Assembly (NCBI GenBank): GCA_018882485.1
Contig: VERU01000015.1
Span: 1 to 14,365 of the forward strand
Origin: Rhodoferax sp.
GTDB lineage: Bacteria; Pseudomonadota; Gammaproteobacteria; Burkholderiales; Burkholderiaceae_C
Length of the DNA: 14,365 bases
Direction of reading: 5' to 3'
A model generated the notes under the pieces. It was not told the DNA's origin, ran no database searches, and saw only the letters and a program-made list of their open reading frames with translations. Of this stretch, positions 1-7,557 are shown one piece after another (positions within the stretch are counted from its first letter, which is position 1; each line of letters starts with the position of its first letter). The translations under genes and the position numbers were made by a program.

Positions 1-1709
1 CCACGGCCGGCCGGCGCCGGCCCGGCCACTCGGGGCGGCACGGCCGCTGTGGTCTGGCCTCGGGCGGCAGCGCCCCGGGGAATGCCGGGGGAGCGGCGCT
101 CCTGGCCCTTGAAGGGCAGGCCGCGTGGCGCGGCCGAGCGCACGGCAGCCGGTGTCGGCGTGGCGGGCCGGCTGTCCGTTCCGTCCAGCTTGAACACCGC
201 CACCGTGTCCACCAGTTCCTGAGCCTGGGCACGCAGGCTCGCGGCTGCAGCGGCCATCTGTTCCACCAGGGCTGCGTTTTGCTGGGTGACCTGGTCCATC
301 TGCATCACGGCCTGCCCGACCTGGGCCACCCCGGCGCTCTGTTCCCGGCTGGCCGAGCTGATTTCGCCGACGATGTCGGTTACCTGACGGATTGCCGCGA
401 CCACTTCCGCCATGGTGACACCGGCCTGGTCCACCAGCTGGGTGCCATGCGACACCCGCTCGACGCTGGCATGGATCAGGGCCTTGATCTCCTTGGCGGC
501 TTCGGCCGAGCGCCCGGCGAGCGAACGCACTTCGCTGGCGACCACCGCAAAGCCTCGGCCCTGCTCGCCGGCCCGCGCGGCCTCGACCGCCGCGTTCAGG
601 GCCAGGATGTTGGTCTGGAACGCGATGCCGTCGATCACGCCGATGATGTCGGCAATCTTGCGCGATGACTCGTTGATGCCCTTCATGGTTTCCACGACCT
701 GTCCGACCACCTCGCCTCCGCGCACAGCCACCTCGGAGGCGTTGTGCGCGAGCTGGTTGGCCTGGGCAGCGCTGTCGGCGTTTTGCCGGACGGTCGATCC
801 CAGTTGCTCCATGGACGAAGCGGTTTCCTGCAGCGAACTGGCCTGCTGTTCGGTGCGCGATGACAGGTCCTGGTTACCCTGGGCAATTTCCGCGCTGGCC
901 AGGGCCACACTTTCGGCGCTGACCTTGACCGATCGGACGATGGTCGCGATGCTGTTCTGCATCTGGGACATGGCGGTCAGCAGTTGCAGGGTCTCCAGGT
1001 TGCCTTCGGGGGTCACCGTCCTGCCGAGCTGGCCCTGGGACAGGTCATCGGCGATGGCCACCGCATGCCGCATGGGTCTCGTGAGCCGGGCGGCCACCCA
1101 CAGCCCGACCGCCACCAGCACCACCAGCGCCAGCGCCATCATGGCCGCGATCTGGATCATGATGCGGTTGGCGTCCGCGTGGGCCAGGTCGTTGACTTCC
1201 CTGACGTGGTCTGCGAACAGCTTGGCCTGCTGTTCCATCTGGGTCTCCAGCACCGAAAACGCCTGCTGCAGCTCGCTGGTTCGCGCCTGGGCTGCTGCAC
1301 CGTCGGTGGCGGCCAGGCGGGTCAGTTCGGCCGCCTTGGCCAGGTAGGCGGAGACCAGGGGTGTCGTTCGGGCCAGCGCCTCACGGGTCTCTGGGGTATC
1401 CGCCAGAGTCTTGAGACCGGACATGGCCGCCTCGAAGCGCTTGCCGTGTTCGCTCAGCCCCTGTTCGGCTTCGGCGATCCGTGTTGCATCCTGCGACAGC
1501 GCGCCGAGCAGTGCCAGCAGCACGTCGCCCCGAATGGCGTCGTGCATCATGTCGGCGTCCTGGCTGTATTCCAGCGCCATGCCCATGCGGGTTGATTCGT
1601 CCAGGGCATCCGACAGTTTGCTCGCGTTCCAGAGTCCGATACCGCCCACCAGGCCGGCCATCAGCAACCCCAACAGGGCGAGCAACAGAATCTGGGTGCG
1701 AAACTTCAT
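1..1709 (-). CDS. Methyl-accepting chemotaxis protein (3' end outside window)
   Basis: Transmembrane chemoreceptor that passes ligand signals to CheA/CheW at the inner membrane. Reading from the ATG at 1709, 569 codons are open to the left edge with no stop, so the C-terminus is missing. TM1 is about residues 7-25 ([20 protein letters not shown]). A helical periplasmic domain of the four-helix-bundle type follows at about 26-181 (it includes [16 protein letters not shown]), then TM2 at about 183-206 and HAMP at about 207-260. The first methylation helix is near 282-300 ([20 protein letters not shown]). The signalling tip is at about 362-398 and contains [18 protein letters not shown]. The second methylation region ends in [20 protein letters not shown]. 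After VFKLDG (about residue 509) comes a Pro/Ala/Arg-rich tail. An AAAAGG ribosome site lies 5 nt before the start. The gene diverges from trpE. The ligand is unknown; the family call is very secure. Confidence 0.96.
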   Translation of the reverse strand, partial: MKFRTQILLLALLGLLMAGLVGGIGLWNASKLSDALDESTRMGMALEYSQDADMMHDAIRGDVLLALLGALSQDATRIAEAEQGLSEHGKRFEAAMSGLKTLADTPETREALARTTPLVSAYLAKAAELTRLAATDGAAAQARTSELQQAFSVLETQMEQQAKLFADHVREVNDLAHADANRIMIQIAAMMALALVVLVAVGLWVAARLTRPMRHAVAIADDLSQGQLGRTVTPEGNLETLQLLTAMSQMQNSIATIVRSVKVSAESVALASAEIAQGNQDLSSRTEQQASSLQETASSMEQLGSTVRQNADSAAQANQLAHNASEVAVRGGEVVGQVVETMKGINESSRKIADIIGVIDGIAFQTNILALNAAVEAARAGEQGRGFAVVASEVRSLAGRSAEAAKEIKALIHASVERVSHGTQLVDQAGVTMAEVVAAIRQVTDIVGEISSASREQSAGVAQVGQAVMQMDQVTQQNAALVEQMAAAAASLRAQAQELVDTVAVFKLDGTDSRPATPTPAAVRSAAPRGLPFKGQERRSPGIPRGAAARGQTTAAVPPRVAGPAPAGR

Positions 1710-1849
1710 GGACAACCTTTTGCGGAGACGGAGGAACACCGGCATACAAGGGCGTCATGACAGCGCACCCGACGGCTGGCAAGACTGATCTTATCGGATC
1801 GTTGCCGGCCGTCTGGCAGACGCCGGGTTCAGGGGCCGGGGGAGTTTGC

Positions 1850-1855
1850 TAAACT
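1850..1855 (+). promoter_or_regulatory. Candidate -10 box of the trpE promoter
   Basis: TAAACT matches four of six positions of the sigma-70 -10 consensus. It sits 7 bases before the ATG of the candidate leader peptide. No good -35 hexamer is visible 16-18 bases upstream. If the box is real, transcription would start at or next to the leader ATG, giving a nearly leaderless mRNA. This is a motif guess. Confidence 0.35.
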
Positions 1856-1861
1856 GCCCGC

Positions 1862-1951
1862 ATGTTCGTACACCGCATCAGCGCAGCAGGTCTCTCAGAC
1901 CGGGGAGCCTGGCCTTGGCGGACTTCGTCCTTCTTCACGGCTCGCTGCTGA
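1862..1951 (+). CDS. trpL: Candidate trp operon leader peptide (29 aa)
   Basis: A short open frame upstream of trpE begins MFVHRISAAG, continues with GAWPWRTSSFFTARC and ends at TGA 1949-1951. Two tryptophan codons (1910-1912 and 1916-1918) flank one proline. The WRTS run recalls the WWRTS ending of the enterobacterial trp leader peptide. An in-frame TAA at 1850-1852 means it cannot start further upstream than the ATG at 1862. No ribosome site is close enough, because the nearest GGAG is 17 nt away. Its translation could sense charged tRNA-Trp and control trpE by attenuation. Two Trp codons in 29 are unlikely by chance but not proof. Conservation in relatives would decide. Confidence 0.5.
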   Translation: MFVHRISAAGLSDRGAWPWRTSSFFTARC

Positions 1952-1985
1952 GCCGCTGCCATTGCGTTGCGGCATCCGGTGCCGC
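1889..1985 (+). promoter_or_regulatory. trp leader with mutually exclusive hairpins
   Basis: Several exact inverted repeats follow or overlap the leader peptide: GGTCT/AGACC (1889-1893 with 1897-1901), CGGCTC/GAGCCG (1938-1943 with 1950-1955) and GCGGCA/TGCCGC (1969-1974 with 1980-1985). GCCGC 1952-1956 can instead pair with GCGGC 1969-1973, which would block the last hairpin. GCGG 1918-1921, overlapping the second Trp codon, can pair with CCGC 1953-1956. This is the 1:2 / 2:3 / 3:4 logic of an attenuator. However, no T-run follows the 3:4 hairpin. The only T-tract (GGGGGTTT, ending at 2038) lies further on, so an intrinsic terminator is not established. Confidence 0.4.
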
Positions 1986-2057
1986 TCCACCCTCGCCCCA
2001 CCCGGTTCTGGCCTGTGCCCACTGTGGCTTGGGGGTTTAGATCGAAGGACTGTGTAC

Positions 2058-3565
2058 GTGATTTCCGAGCTTGAATTCAAGAGCCTGAGTGCCCAGGGCT
2101 ACAACCGCATTCCCCTGCTGGCCGAAGCCTTTGCCGATCTGGAGACCCCGCTGTCCCTGTACCTGAAGCTGGCCCACGCCGGGGGCGGCGGCCGGTACAG
2201 TTTTCTGCTGGAGTCGGTGGTCGGCGGCGAGCGCTTCGGGCGCTACAGCTTCATCGGCCTGCCTGCCCGTACTTTGCTGCGTGCCAGCGGCTTCGGCGAT
2301 GCCGTCATGACCGAGGTGGTGACCGACGGCGTGGTCACGGAACGGGTGGGCGGCAACCCCCTGGATTTCATCGAGGCCTACCAGCAGCGGTTCAAGGTGG
2401 CGCTGCGACCGGGTCTGCCCCGATTCTGTGGTGGACTGGCGGGTTATTTCGGGTACGACACGGTGCGCCACATCGAGAAAAAGTTGGTGGCCAGCTGCCC
2501 ACCCGACACCCTGGGCTGTCCGGACATCCTGCTGTTGCAGTGCGAGGAATTGGCGGTCATCGACAACCTGTCGGGCAAGCTGTACCTGATCGTCTACGCC
2601 GACCCCAACCAGCCCGAGGCGTACGCCAACGCCAAACGCCGGCTGCGCGAGCTCAAGGAGCAGCTGAAGACCACGGTCAGTGCGCCCCAGGTCCGGCCGA
2701 CACCGAGTCACCCCGTGGAGCACGAGTTTTCCAAGGCCGACTACCTGGCGGCGGTCGAGCAGGCCCAGCGTCTGATCGAGGCGGGAGATTTCATGCAGGT
2801 GCAGGTGGGGCAGCGCCTGAAAAAGCGCTACACCGAGTCGCCGCTGAGCCTGTATCGGGCCCTGCGATCGCTCAATCCCAGCCCCTATCTGTATTACTAC
2901 CACTTTGGTGACTTCCATGTGGTGGGCTCCAGCCCGGAGATTTTGGTGCGCCAGGAGTCGGCACCACCTGGCGGCCAGGGCAGCGCCAAGGTCACGATAC
3001 GGCCGCTGGCCGGCACCCGACCCCGGGGGGCCAGTCTGGCGCTGGACCGGGCGGCAGAAGCCGAGCTGCTGGCCGATCCCAAGGAGCGGGCCGAGCATGT
3101 GATGCTGATCGACCTGGCCCGCAACGACATCGGGCGCATCGCCGAGACCGGCAGCGTGAAGGTGACCGAAGCCTTTGCCGTCGAGCGCTACAGCCATGTG
3201 ATGCACATCGTCAGCAACGTGGAGGGCACGCCCCGCACCGGCATGTCGGCCATGGATGTGTTGCGCGCTACCTTTCCCGCCGGCACCCTGTCCGGTGCGC
3301 CCAAGGTGCATGCCATGGAACTGATCGATCGCCTCGAGCCCAGCAAACGCGGCCTGTATGGGGGTGCCTGCGGTTACCTCAGTTATGCCGGCGACATGGA
3401 CGTTGCCATCGCCATCCGTACCGGGATCGTGAAGGACCAGACCTTGTACGTGCAGGCCGCCGCCGGCGTTGTTGCCGATTCCGTTCCCGAACTGGAGTGG
3501 CGGGAAACCGAGGCCAAGGCGAGGGCCCTGTTGCGGGCGTCCGAGCTTGTCGAGGAGGGTCTGGA

Positions 3566-3569
<4 letters not shown>
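2058..3569 (+). CDS. trpE: Anthranilate synthase component I
   Basis: TrpE converts chorismate and ammonia (from TrpG-bound glutamine) to anthranilate, the first committed step of tryptophan synthesis. The protein is 503 aa, normal for the family. The N-terminal domain carries the LLES motif of the tryptophan feedback site (residues 50-53, within [20 protein letters not shown]). The C-terminal chorismate-binding domain has PLAGTRPRG near 316 and [18 protein letters not shown] near 411. I chose the GTG at 2058 because GAAGGA (2044-2049) is well spaced before it and the product begins (M)ISELEFKSL, the usual Burkholderiales N-terminus as I recall it. An in-frame ATG at 1962 would add 32 unrelated residues and overlap the leader hairpins. 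It overlaps trpG by 4 nt, suggesting translational coupling. Confidence 0.96.
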
Positions 3570-4189
<620 letters not shown>

Positions 4190-4196
4190 GCCCCTC

Positions 4197-4253
4197 GTTT
4201 TGCTGCTTATTCAATAGCTAACGATCCTTTGCCCATAAGGAATGGAGACCGAA
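4197..4253 (+). repeat. AT-rich spacer resembling a degenerate Comamonadaceae intergenic repeat
   Basis: The 64-nt gap between trpG and the aldolase is much more AT-rich than its surroundings. It contains TGCTGCTTATTCAATAGC and then GCCCATAAGG. This resembles, from memory, a short dispersed repeat common between genes in Comamonadaceae (GCT..T..TAATAGCTGCT....AAGGGCTA type). It shares the TGCTnCT...ATAGC core with the stretch at 13176-13247. The aldolase ribosome site (GGAGA 4244-4248) lies at its end. Identification is tentative. Confidence 0.35.
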
Positions 4254-5315
4254 ATGACATCCCATGAAGCCGATGCGGTAGTGAATCTGCGCAGCGATAC
4301 GGTGACGCGGCCCACGCCCGCCATGCGGGCGGCCATCGCGGCGGCTGAAGTGGGGGACGACGTCTTCGGCGACGATCCGTCCATCAATGCGCTGCAGCGC
4401 AAGATGGCCGATCTGCTGGGCTTCGAGGCGGCCTTGTTCGTCACATCCGGCACCCAGAGCAACCTCTGCGCCATCATGTCCCACTGCCAGCGGGGCGACG
4501 AGTACCTGGCCGGCCAGATGACGCACTGCTACCGCTGGGAGGCAGGCGGTGCCGCGGTGCTGGGCAGCGTGCAGCCGCAGCCCTTGCCGCATGAGTCGGA
4601 CGGCACGCTGGCCCTGTCCGAGATCGAGGCGGCCATCAAGCCGGACGACCCGCACTACGCCCGGACCCGGCTGCTGGCCCTGGAGAACACCCTGGGCGGG
4701 CGCGTCCTGCCCATGACCTACCTCCAGCAGGCCACCGCGCTGGCACGGGAGCGTGGTCTGGCCCGTCACCTGGATGGGGCCCGGCTGTTCAATGCGGCGG
4801 TGTCGCAGGCCCAGGCGCTGGGCACCGATCCCTACCGCGAAGCGCGGCGCATTGCCAGCCTGTTCGATTCGGTCTCGGTCTGCCTGAGCAAGGGACTGGG
4901 AGCGCCGGTGGGTTCCCTGCTATGCGGCAGCCACGAGTTCATCGCCCGGGCCTACCGCATCCGCAAAATGCTCGGGGGGGGCTGGCGCCAGGCCGGCCTT
5001 CTGGCGGCGGCGGCGTCTCATGCCTTGGATCACCATGTGGCACGGCTCGCTGACGACCATGTTCGTGCGCGGCGCCTGGCCGACGGACTGGCGGGCATCG
5101 AGGGTTTGCAGGTCGAGTCTCCCCAGACCAACATCGTGTTCGTCGATCTGACGGGGGCCGCCCGTGAGCGGGCGGCTGGCCTCATTCCCTTCCTGGCCCG
5201 CCACGGGGTGCTGCTGACCGGCCTGTACCGGCTGCGTTTTGTCACCCACCTGGACGTCGATGATGCAGGCATCGAGCGCACGGTGGCGGCCATGCGGGCC
5301 TACTTCAGCGCCTGA
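4254..5315 (+). CDS. ltaE: Low-specificity L-threonine aldolase (PLP enzyme)
   Basis: A fold-type I PLP enzyme that cleaves L-threonine or L-allo-threonine to glycine and acetaldehyde in the cytoplasm. The protein is 353 aa. Family marks in order are NLRSDTVTRPTPAMR at the N-terminus, GDDVFGDDPSIN, the cofactor-loop segment TSGTQSN, HLDGARLFNAA (Asp pairs with the PLP pyridine nitrogen) and SVCLSKGLGAPVGS, where Lys213 should be the Schiff-base lysine. I prefer the ATG at 4254 because GGAGA lies 5 nt before it. The in-frame ATG at 4242 has AAGG only 1 nt away. It lies between trpG and trpD on the same strand, 36 nt before trpD, so it is probably co-transcribed with the trp genes although it has no role in that pathway. 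The exact substrate preference cannot be read from sequence. Confidence 0.92.
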   Translation: MTSHEADAVVNLRSDTVTRPTPAMRAAIAAAEVGDDVFGDDPSINALQRKMADLLGFEAALFVTSGTQSNLCAIMSHCQRGDEYLAGQMTHCYRWEAGGAAVLGSVQPQPLPHESDGTLALSEIEAAIKPDDPHYARTRLLALENTLGGRVLPMTYLQQATALARERGLARHLDGARLFNAAVSQAQALGTDPYREARRIASLFDSVSVCLSKGLGAPVGSLLCGSHEFIARAYRIRKMLGGGWRQAGLLAAAASHALDHHVARLADDHVRARRLADGLAGIEGLQVESPQTNIVFVDLTGAARERAAGLIPFLARHGVLLTGLYRLRFVTHLDVDDAGIERTVAAMRAYFSA

Positions 5316-5351
5316 GTTCCGATCCCTGCCGACACCCTGTCCGGAGTCACC

Positions 5352-6395
5352 ATGCCCCATACCATCACCCCACAGGAAGCGCTGTTGCGCACCATCGAGC
5401 ACCGCGAGATCTTTCACGACGAGATGCTCCATGTGATGCGCATGATCATGAGCGGCGAGATGTCGCCGGTGATGATGGCGGCGCTGATCACCGGTCTGCG
5501 GGTCAAGAAAGAGACCATCGGCGAAATCACGGCGGCCGCGCAGGTGATGCGCGAATTTTCGACCAGGGTTGTCGTGGCCGACACCACCCACCTGGTGGAC
5601 ATCGTGGGCACCGGTGGCGATGGATCGCACACGTTCAATATTTCGACCTGTTCCATGTTTGTGGCGGCGGCGGCCGGCGCCAGGGTGAGCAAGCATGGAG
5701 GTCGAAGCGTCAGCAGCAAGAGCGGCAGCGCCGATGTGATGGAGTCGCTGGGTGTGCACATCAACCTGCCGCCCGAGGCGATTGCGCGCTGCATCGACCA
5801 GGTGGGCGTCGGGTTCATGTTTGCTCCCAATCACCATCCGGCGATGAAGAACGTGGCGCCGATCCGCCGCGAACTGGGCGTGCGGACCGTGTTCAACATA
5901 CTGGGCCCCCTGACCAATCCGGCCGGTGCCCCCAACATCCTGATGGGCGTGTTCCATCCGGATCTCGTGGGCATCCAGGTGCGGGCCCTGCAGCGGCTGG
6001 GCGCCGAGCATGCGCTGGTGGTCTATGGCAAGGACGGTATGGACGAGGTCAGCCTGGGCGCGGCCACCCTGGTGGGTGAGTTGCGCAACGGTGAGATCAG
6101 CGAATACGAGATCCACCCGGAGGATTTCGGCATGGTGATGTCGAGCAACCGCGCCTTGAAGGTGGATACGCCACAGGCCTCGCGTGACATGCTGCTGGGC
6201 GTGCTGGACGACGAACCCGGCCCGGCGCGCGATATCGTGGTGCTCAACGCGGGCGCCGCCTTGTATGCCGCCAACGTCACCGACACCATCCAGTCGGGGA
6301 TTGAAAAGGCCCGCGTTGCGATTACCAGTGGTGCAGCCCGGGCCCGGCTCGCACAGCTTGCCGACCTTACCCAGTCATTGAAGCCACCCGGCTGA
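5352..6395 (+). CDS. trpD: Anthranilate phosphoribosyltransferase
   Basis: TrpD transfers phosphoribose from PRPP to anthranilate, the second step of tryptophan synthesis. The protein is 347 aa, the usual length. The PRPP-binding glycine loop is [14 protein letters not shown] (starting at Gly86). The anthranilate/PRPP segment [20 protein letters not shown] has Gly where many family members have Asn (KHGNR), a variant I believe is common in betaproteobacteria. GPLTNPAGA and the metal-associated [10 protein letters not shown] block are also present. GGAG sits 5 nt before the ATG. Downstream the plus-strand run stops: the next gene is convergent, and trpC lies about 6 kb further on. Confidence 0.96.
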   Translation: MPHTITPQEALLRTIEHREIFHDEMLHVMRMIMSGEMSPVMMAALITGLRVKKETIGEITAAAQVMREFSTRVVVADTTHLVDIVGTGGDGSHTFNISTCSMFVAAAAGARVSKHGGRSVSSKSGSADVMESLGVHINLPPEAIARCIDQVGVGFMFAPNHHPAMKNVAPIRRELGVRTVFNILGPLTNPAGAPNILMGVFHPDLVGIQVRALQRLGAEHALVVYGKDGMDEVSLGAATLVGELRNGEISEYEIHPEDFGMVMSSNRALKVDTPQASRDMLLGVLDDEPGPARDIVVLNAGAALYAANVTDTIQSGIEKARVAITSGAARARLAQLADLTQSLKPPG

Positions 6396-6403
6396 TCAAG
6401 TCG

Positions 6404-6429
6404 GGCCGTGTCCGTTCAGGACACAGGCC
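6404..6429. terminator. Hairpin between convergent trpD and ABC-ATPase genes
   Basis: GGCC GTGTCC / loop GTTCA / GGACAC A GGCC forms a ten-pair stem with one bulged A, filling most of the 47-nt gap between two convergent stop codons. Position and stability fit a shared bidirectional terminator. Neither side is followed by a proper T-run, so it may be a weak or Rho-assisted terminator, or an RNA 3'-end stabiliser. Confidence 0.5.
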
Positions 6430-6442
6430 AGCCAGCCGGGGT

Positions 6443-7525
6443 TCAGTAGCGGGTTGTGATGCGAACGTCGGACGCCGAGACCTGAAGCCCTACGCGGCTG
6501 CCTACACCCGGCAGGGACTGCAACGGGTCACTGAACACCAGCAGCTCGCCGGCCTCGGTGTCCACCACGCTCTCCATGCGGCTGCCGAGGTAGGCCTGGC
6601 GCAGCACGGTTCCTTGTATCAGGCCGGTGCCGGGCTCGCCCAGCTGGATGCGGTGAGGCCGTATCGCCAGCGCGACCGGGCCGTCGGCCGCCTGCGTGTC
6701 CGGCAGATCGGTGAGCTCCAGCGCGCCGCATCGCAAACACCGGCGGCCGGCTCGCGTGAACAATTCGGCATCGATCAGGTTGGCGTCGCCGATGAAGTCG
6801 GCAATGAATCGGGAGGATGGGCTCTCGTAAAGCTCCCGCGGCCCACCCATGGCGGCGATACGGCCTTTTTCCATCACCACGATGCGGTCCGAAACCGCCA
6901 GCGCTTCTTCCTGGTCGTGGGTCACGTAGACCACCGTCAGATGGAGTTCCTGCTGCAGGTCACGGATATCCTGGCGCACCTTGCGCCGCAGCTTGGCGTC
7001 GAGGTTGGACAGCGGTTCGTCGAACATCAGCACCGCGGGTTCCAGTACCAGCGAACGGGCCACGGCCACCCGCTGCTGCTGCCCGCCCGACAGCTGCGAG
7101 GACAGGCGCGCGCCCAGGTCTTCGATGCCCAGCTGCGCCATCTTGGAGCGCGCCTGCTCGATCGCCTGTGCCTTCTTCATGCCCGAGGCAAGGAGCCCAT
7201 AGCACACGTTGTCCAGTGCACTCATGTGGGGAAACAGGGCATACGACTGGAACACCAGGCTCACATCGCGCTGGTTGGCCGATACGCCCGTCACATCGCG
7301 GCCATTGATCCGGATCTGCCCGGACGAGGCCTGTTCCAGGCCGGCAATCAGTCTCAGCAGCGTGGTTTTGCCGCAGCCCGACGGTCCCAGCAGGGTGACC
7401 AGCTCGCCCTGCGCGATGCGCAGATCCAGCGGGTGCAGGGCCACCACCGTCCCGAAACGCTTGACCACCTGGTTGAACTCGACGGCCGGCGTTTCATGGG
7501 CGGGTGCAGGATCGGAAGTGGTCAT
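6443..7525 (-). CDS. ABC transporter ATPase, FbpC/AfuC-like
   Basis: This is the cytoplasmic ATPase that should energise the adjacent permease. It is 360 aa. Motifs are Walker A GPSGCGKTT (from 47), the Q-loop at VFQS (91-94), signature LSGGQQQRVAVARSL (from 145), Walker B VLMFDEP (165-171), D-loop SNLDAKLRR and switch His203 in VTHDQEEAL. A C-terminal TOBE-type domain spans about 285-355 (AIRPHRIQLG). The start at 7525 (MTTSDPAPAHETPAVEF) follows the permease stop by 32 nt with a weak AAGAAG site. The same frame stays open into the permease gene upstream, but that stretch is not protein-like. It is the last gene of the operon. Its paralogues serve iron, polyamine and sugar-phosphate importers, so substrate cannot be told from the ATPase alone. 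Confidence 0.93.
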   Translation of the reverse strand: MTTSDPAPAHETPAVEFNQVVKRFGTVVALHPLDLRIAQGELVTLLGPSGCGKTTLLRLIAGLEQASSGQIRINGRDVTGVSANQRDVSLVFQSYALFPHMSALDNVCYGLLASGMKKAQAIEQARSKMAQLGIEDLGARLSSQLSGGQQQRVAVARSLVLEPAVLMFDEPLSNLDAKLRRKVRQDIRDLQQELHLTVVYVTHDQEEALAVSDRIVVMEKGRIAAMGGPRELYESPSSRFIADFIGDANLIDAELFTRAGRRCLRCGALELTDLPDTQAADGPVALAIRPHRIQLGEPGTGLIQGTVLRQAYLGSRMESVVDTEAGELLVFSDPLQSLPGVGSRVGLQVSASDVRITTRY

Positions 7526-7557
7526 CGTCGGTTCTTCTTGATGAGAGCAGCGTGGGT

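Noticed and set aside
412..1347. 311-codon plus-strand frame
   Set aside because: Antisense to the chemoreceptor, low-complexity Ala/Ser/Met-rich translation, no family motifs.
1791..1798. Flagellar sigma-28-like -10 (TCCGATAA on the minus strand) for the chemoreceptor
   Set aside because: It matches seven of eight -10 bases, but nothing like the TAAAGTTT -35 box is present at the right distance.
1962..2057. ATG at 1962 as trpE start
   Set aside because: The added 32 residues do not look like TrpE, and a well-spaced GAAGGA points to the GTG at 2058.
2037..3311. 424-codon minus-strand frame opposite trpE
   Set aside because: Exact antisense shadow of trpE with a His/Gln/Gly-rich product.
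4920..6116. 398-codon minus-strand frame opposite ltaE and trpD
   Set aside because: It spans two real genes and their junction in antisense, with a His-rich composition typical of shadow frames.
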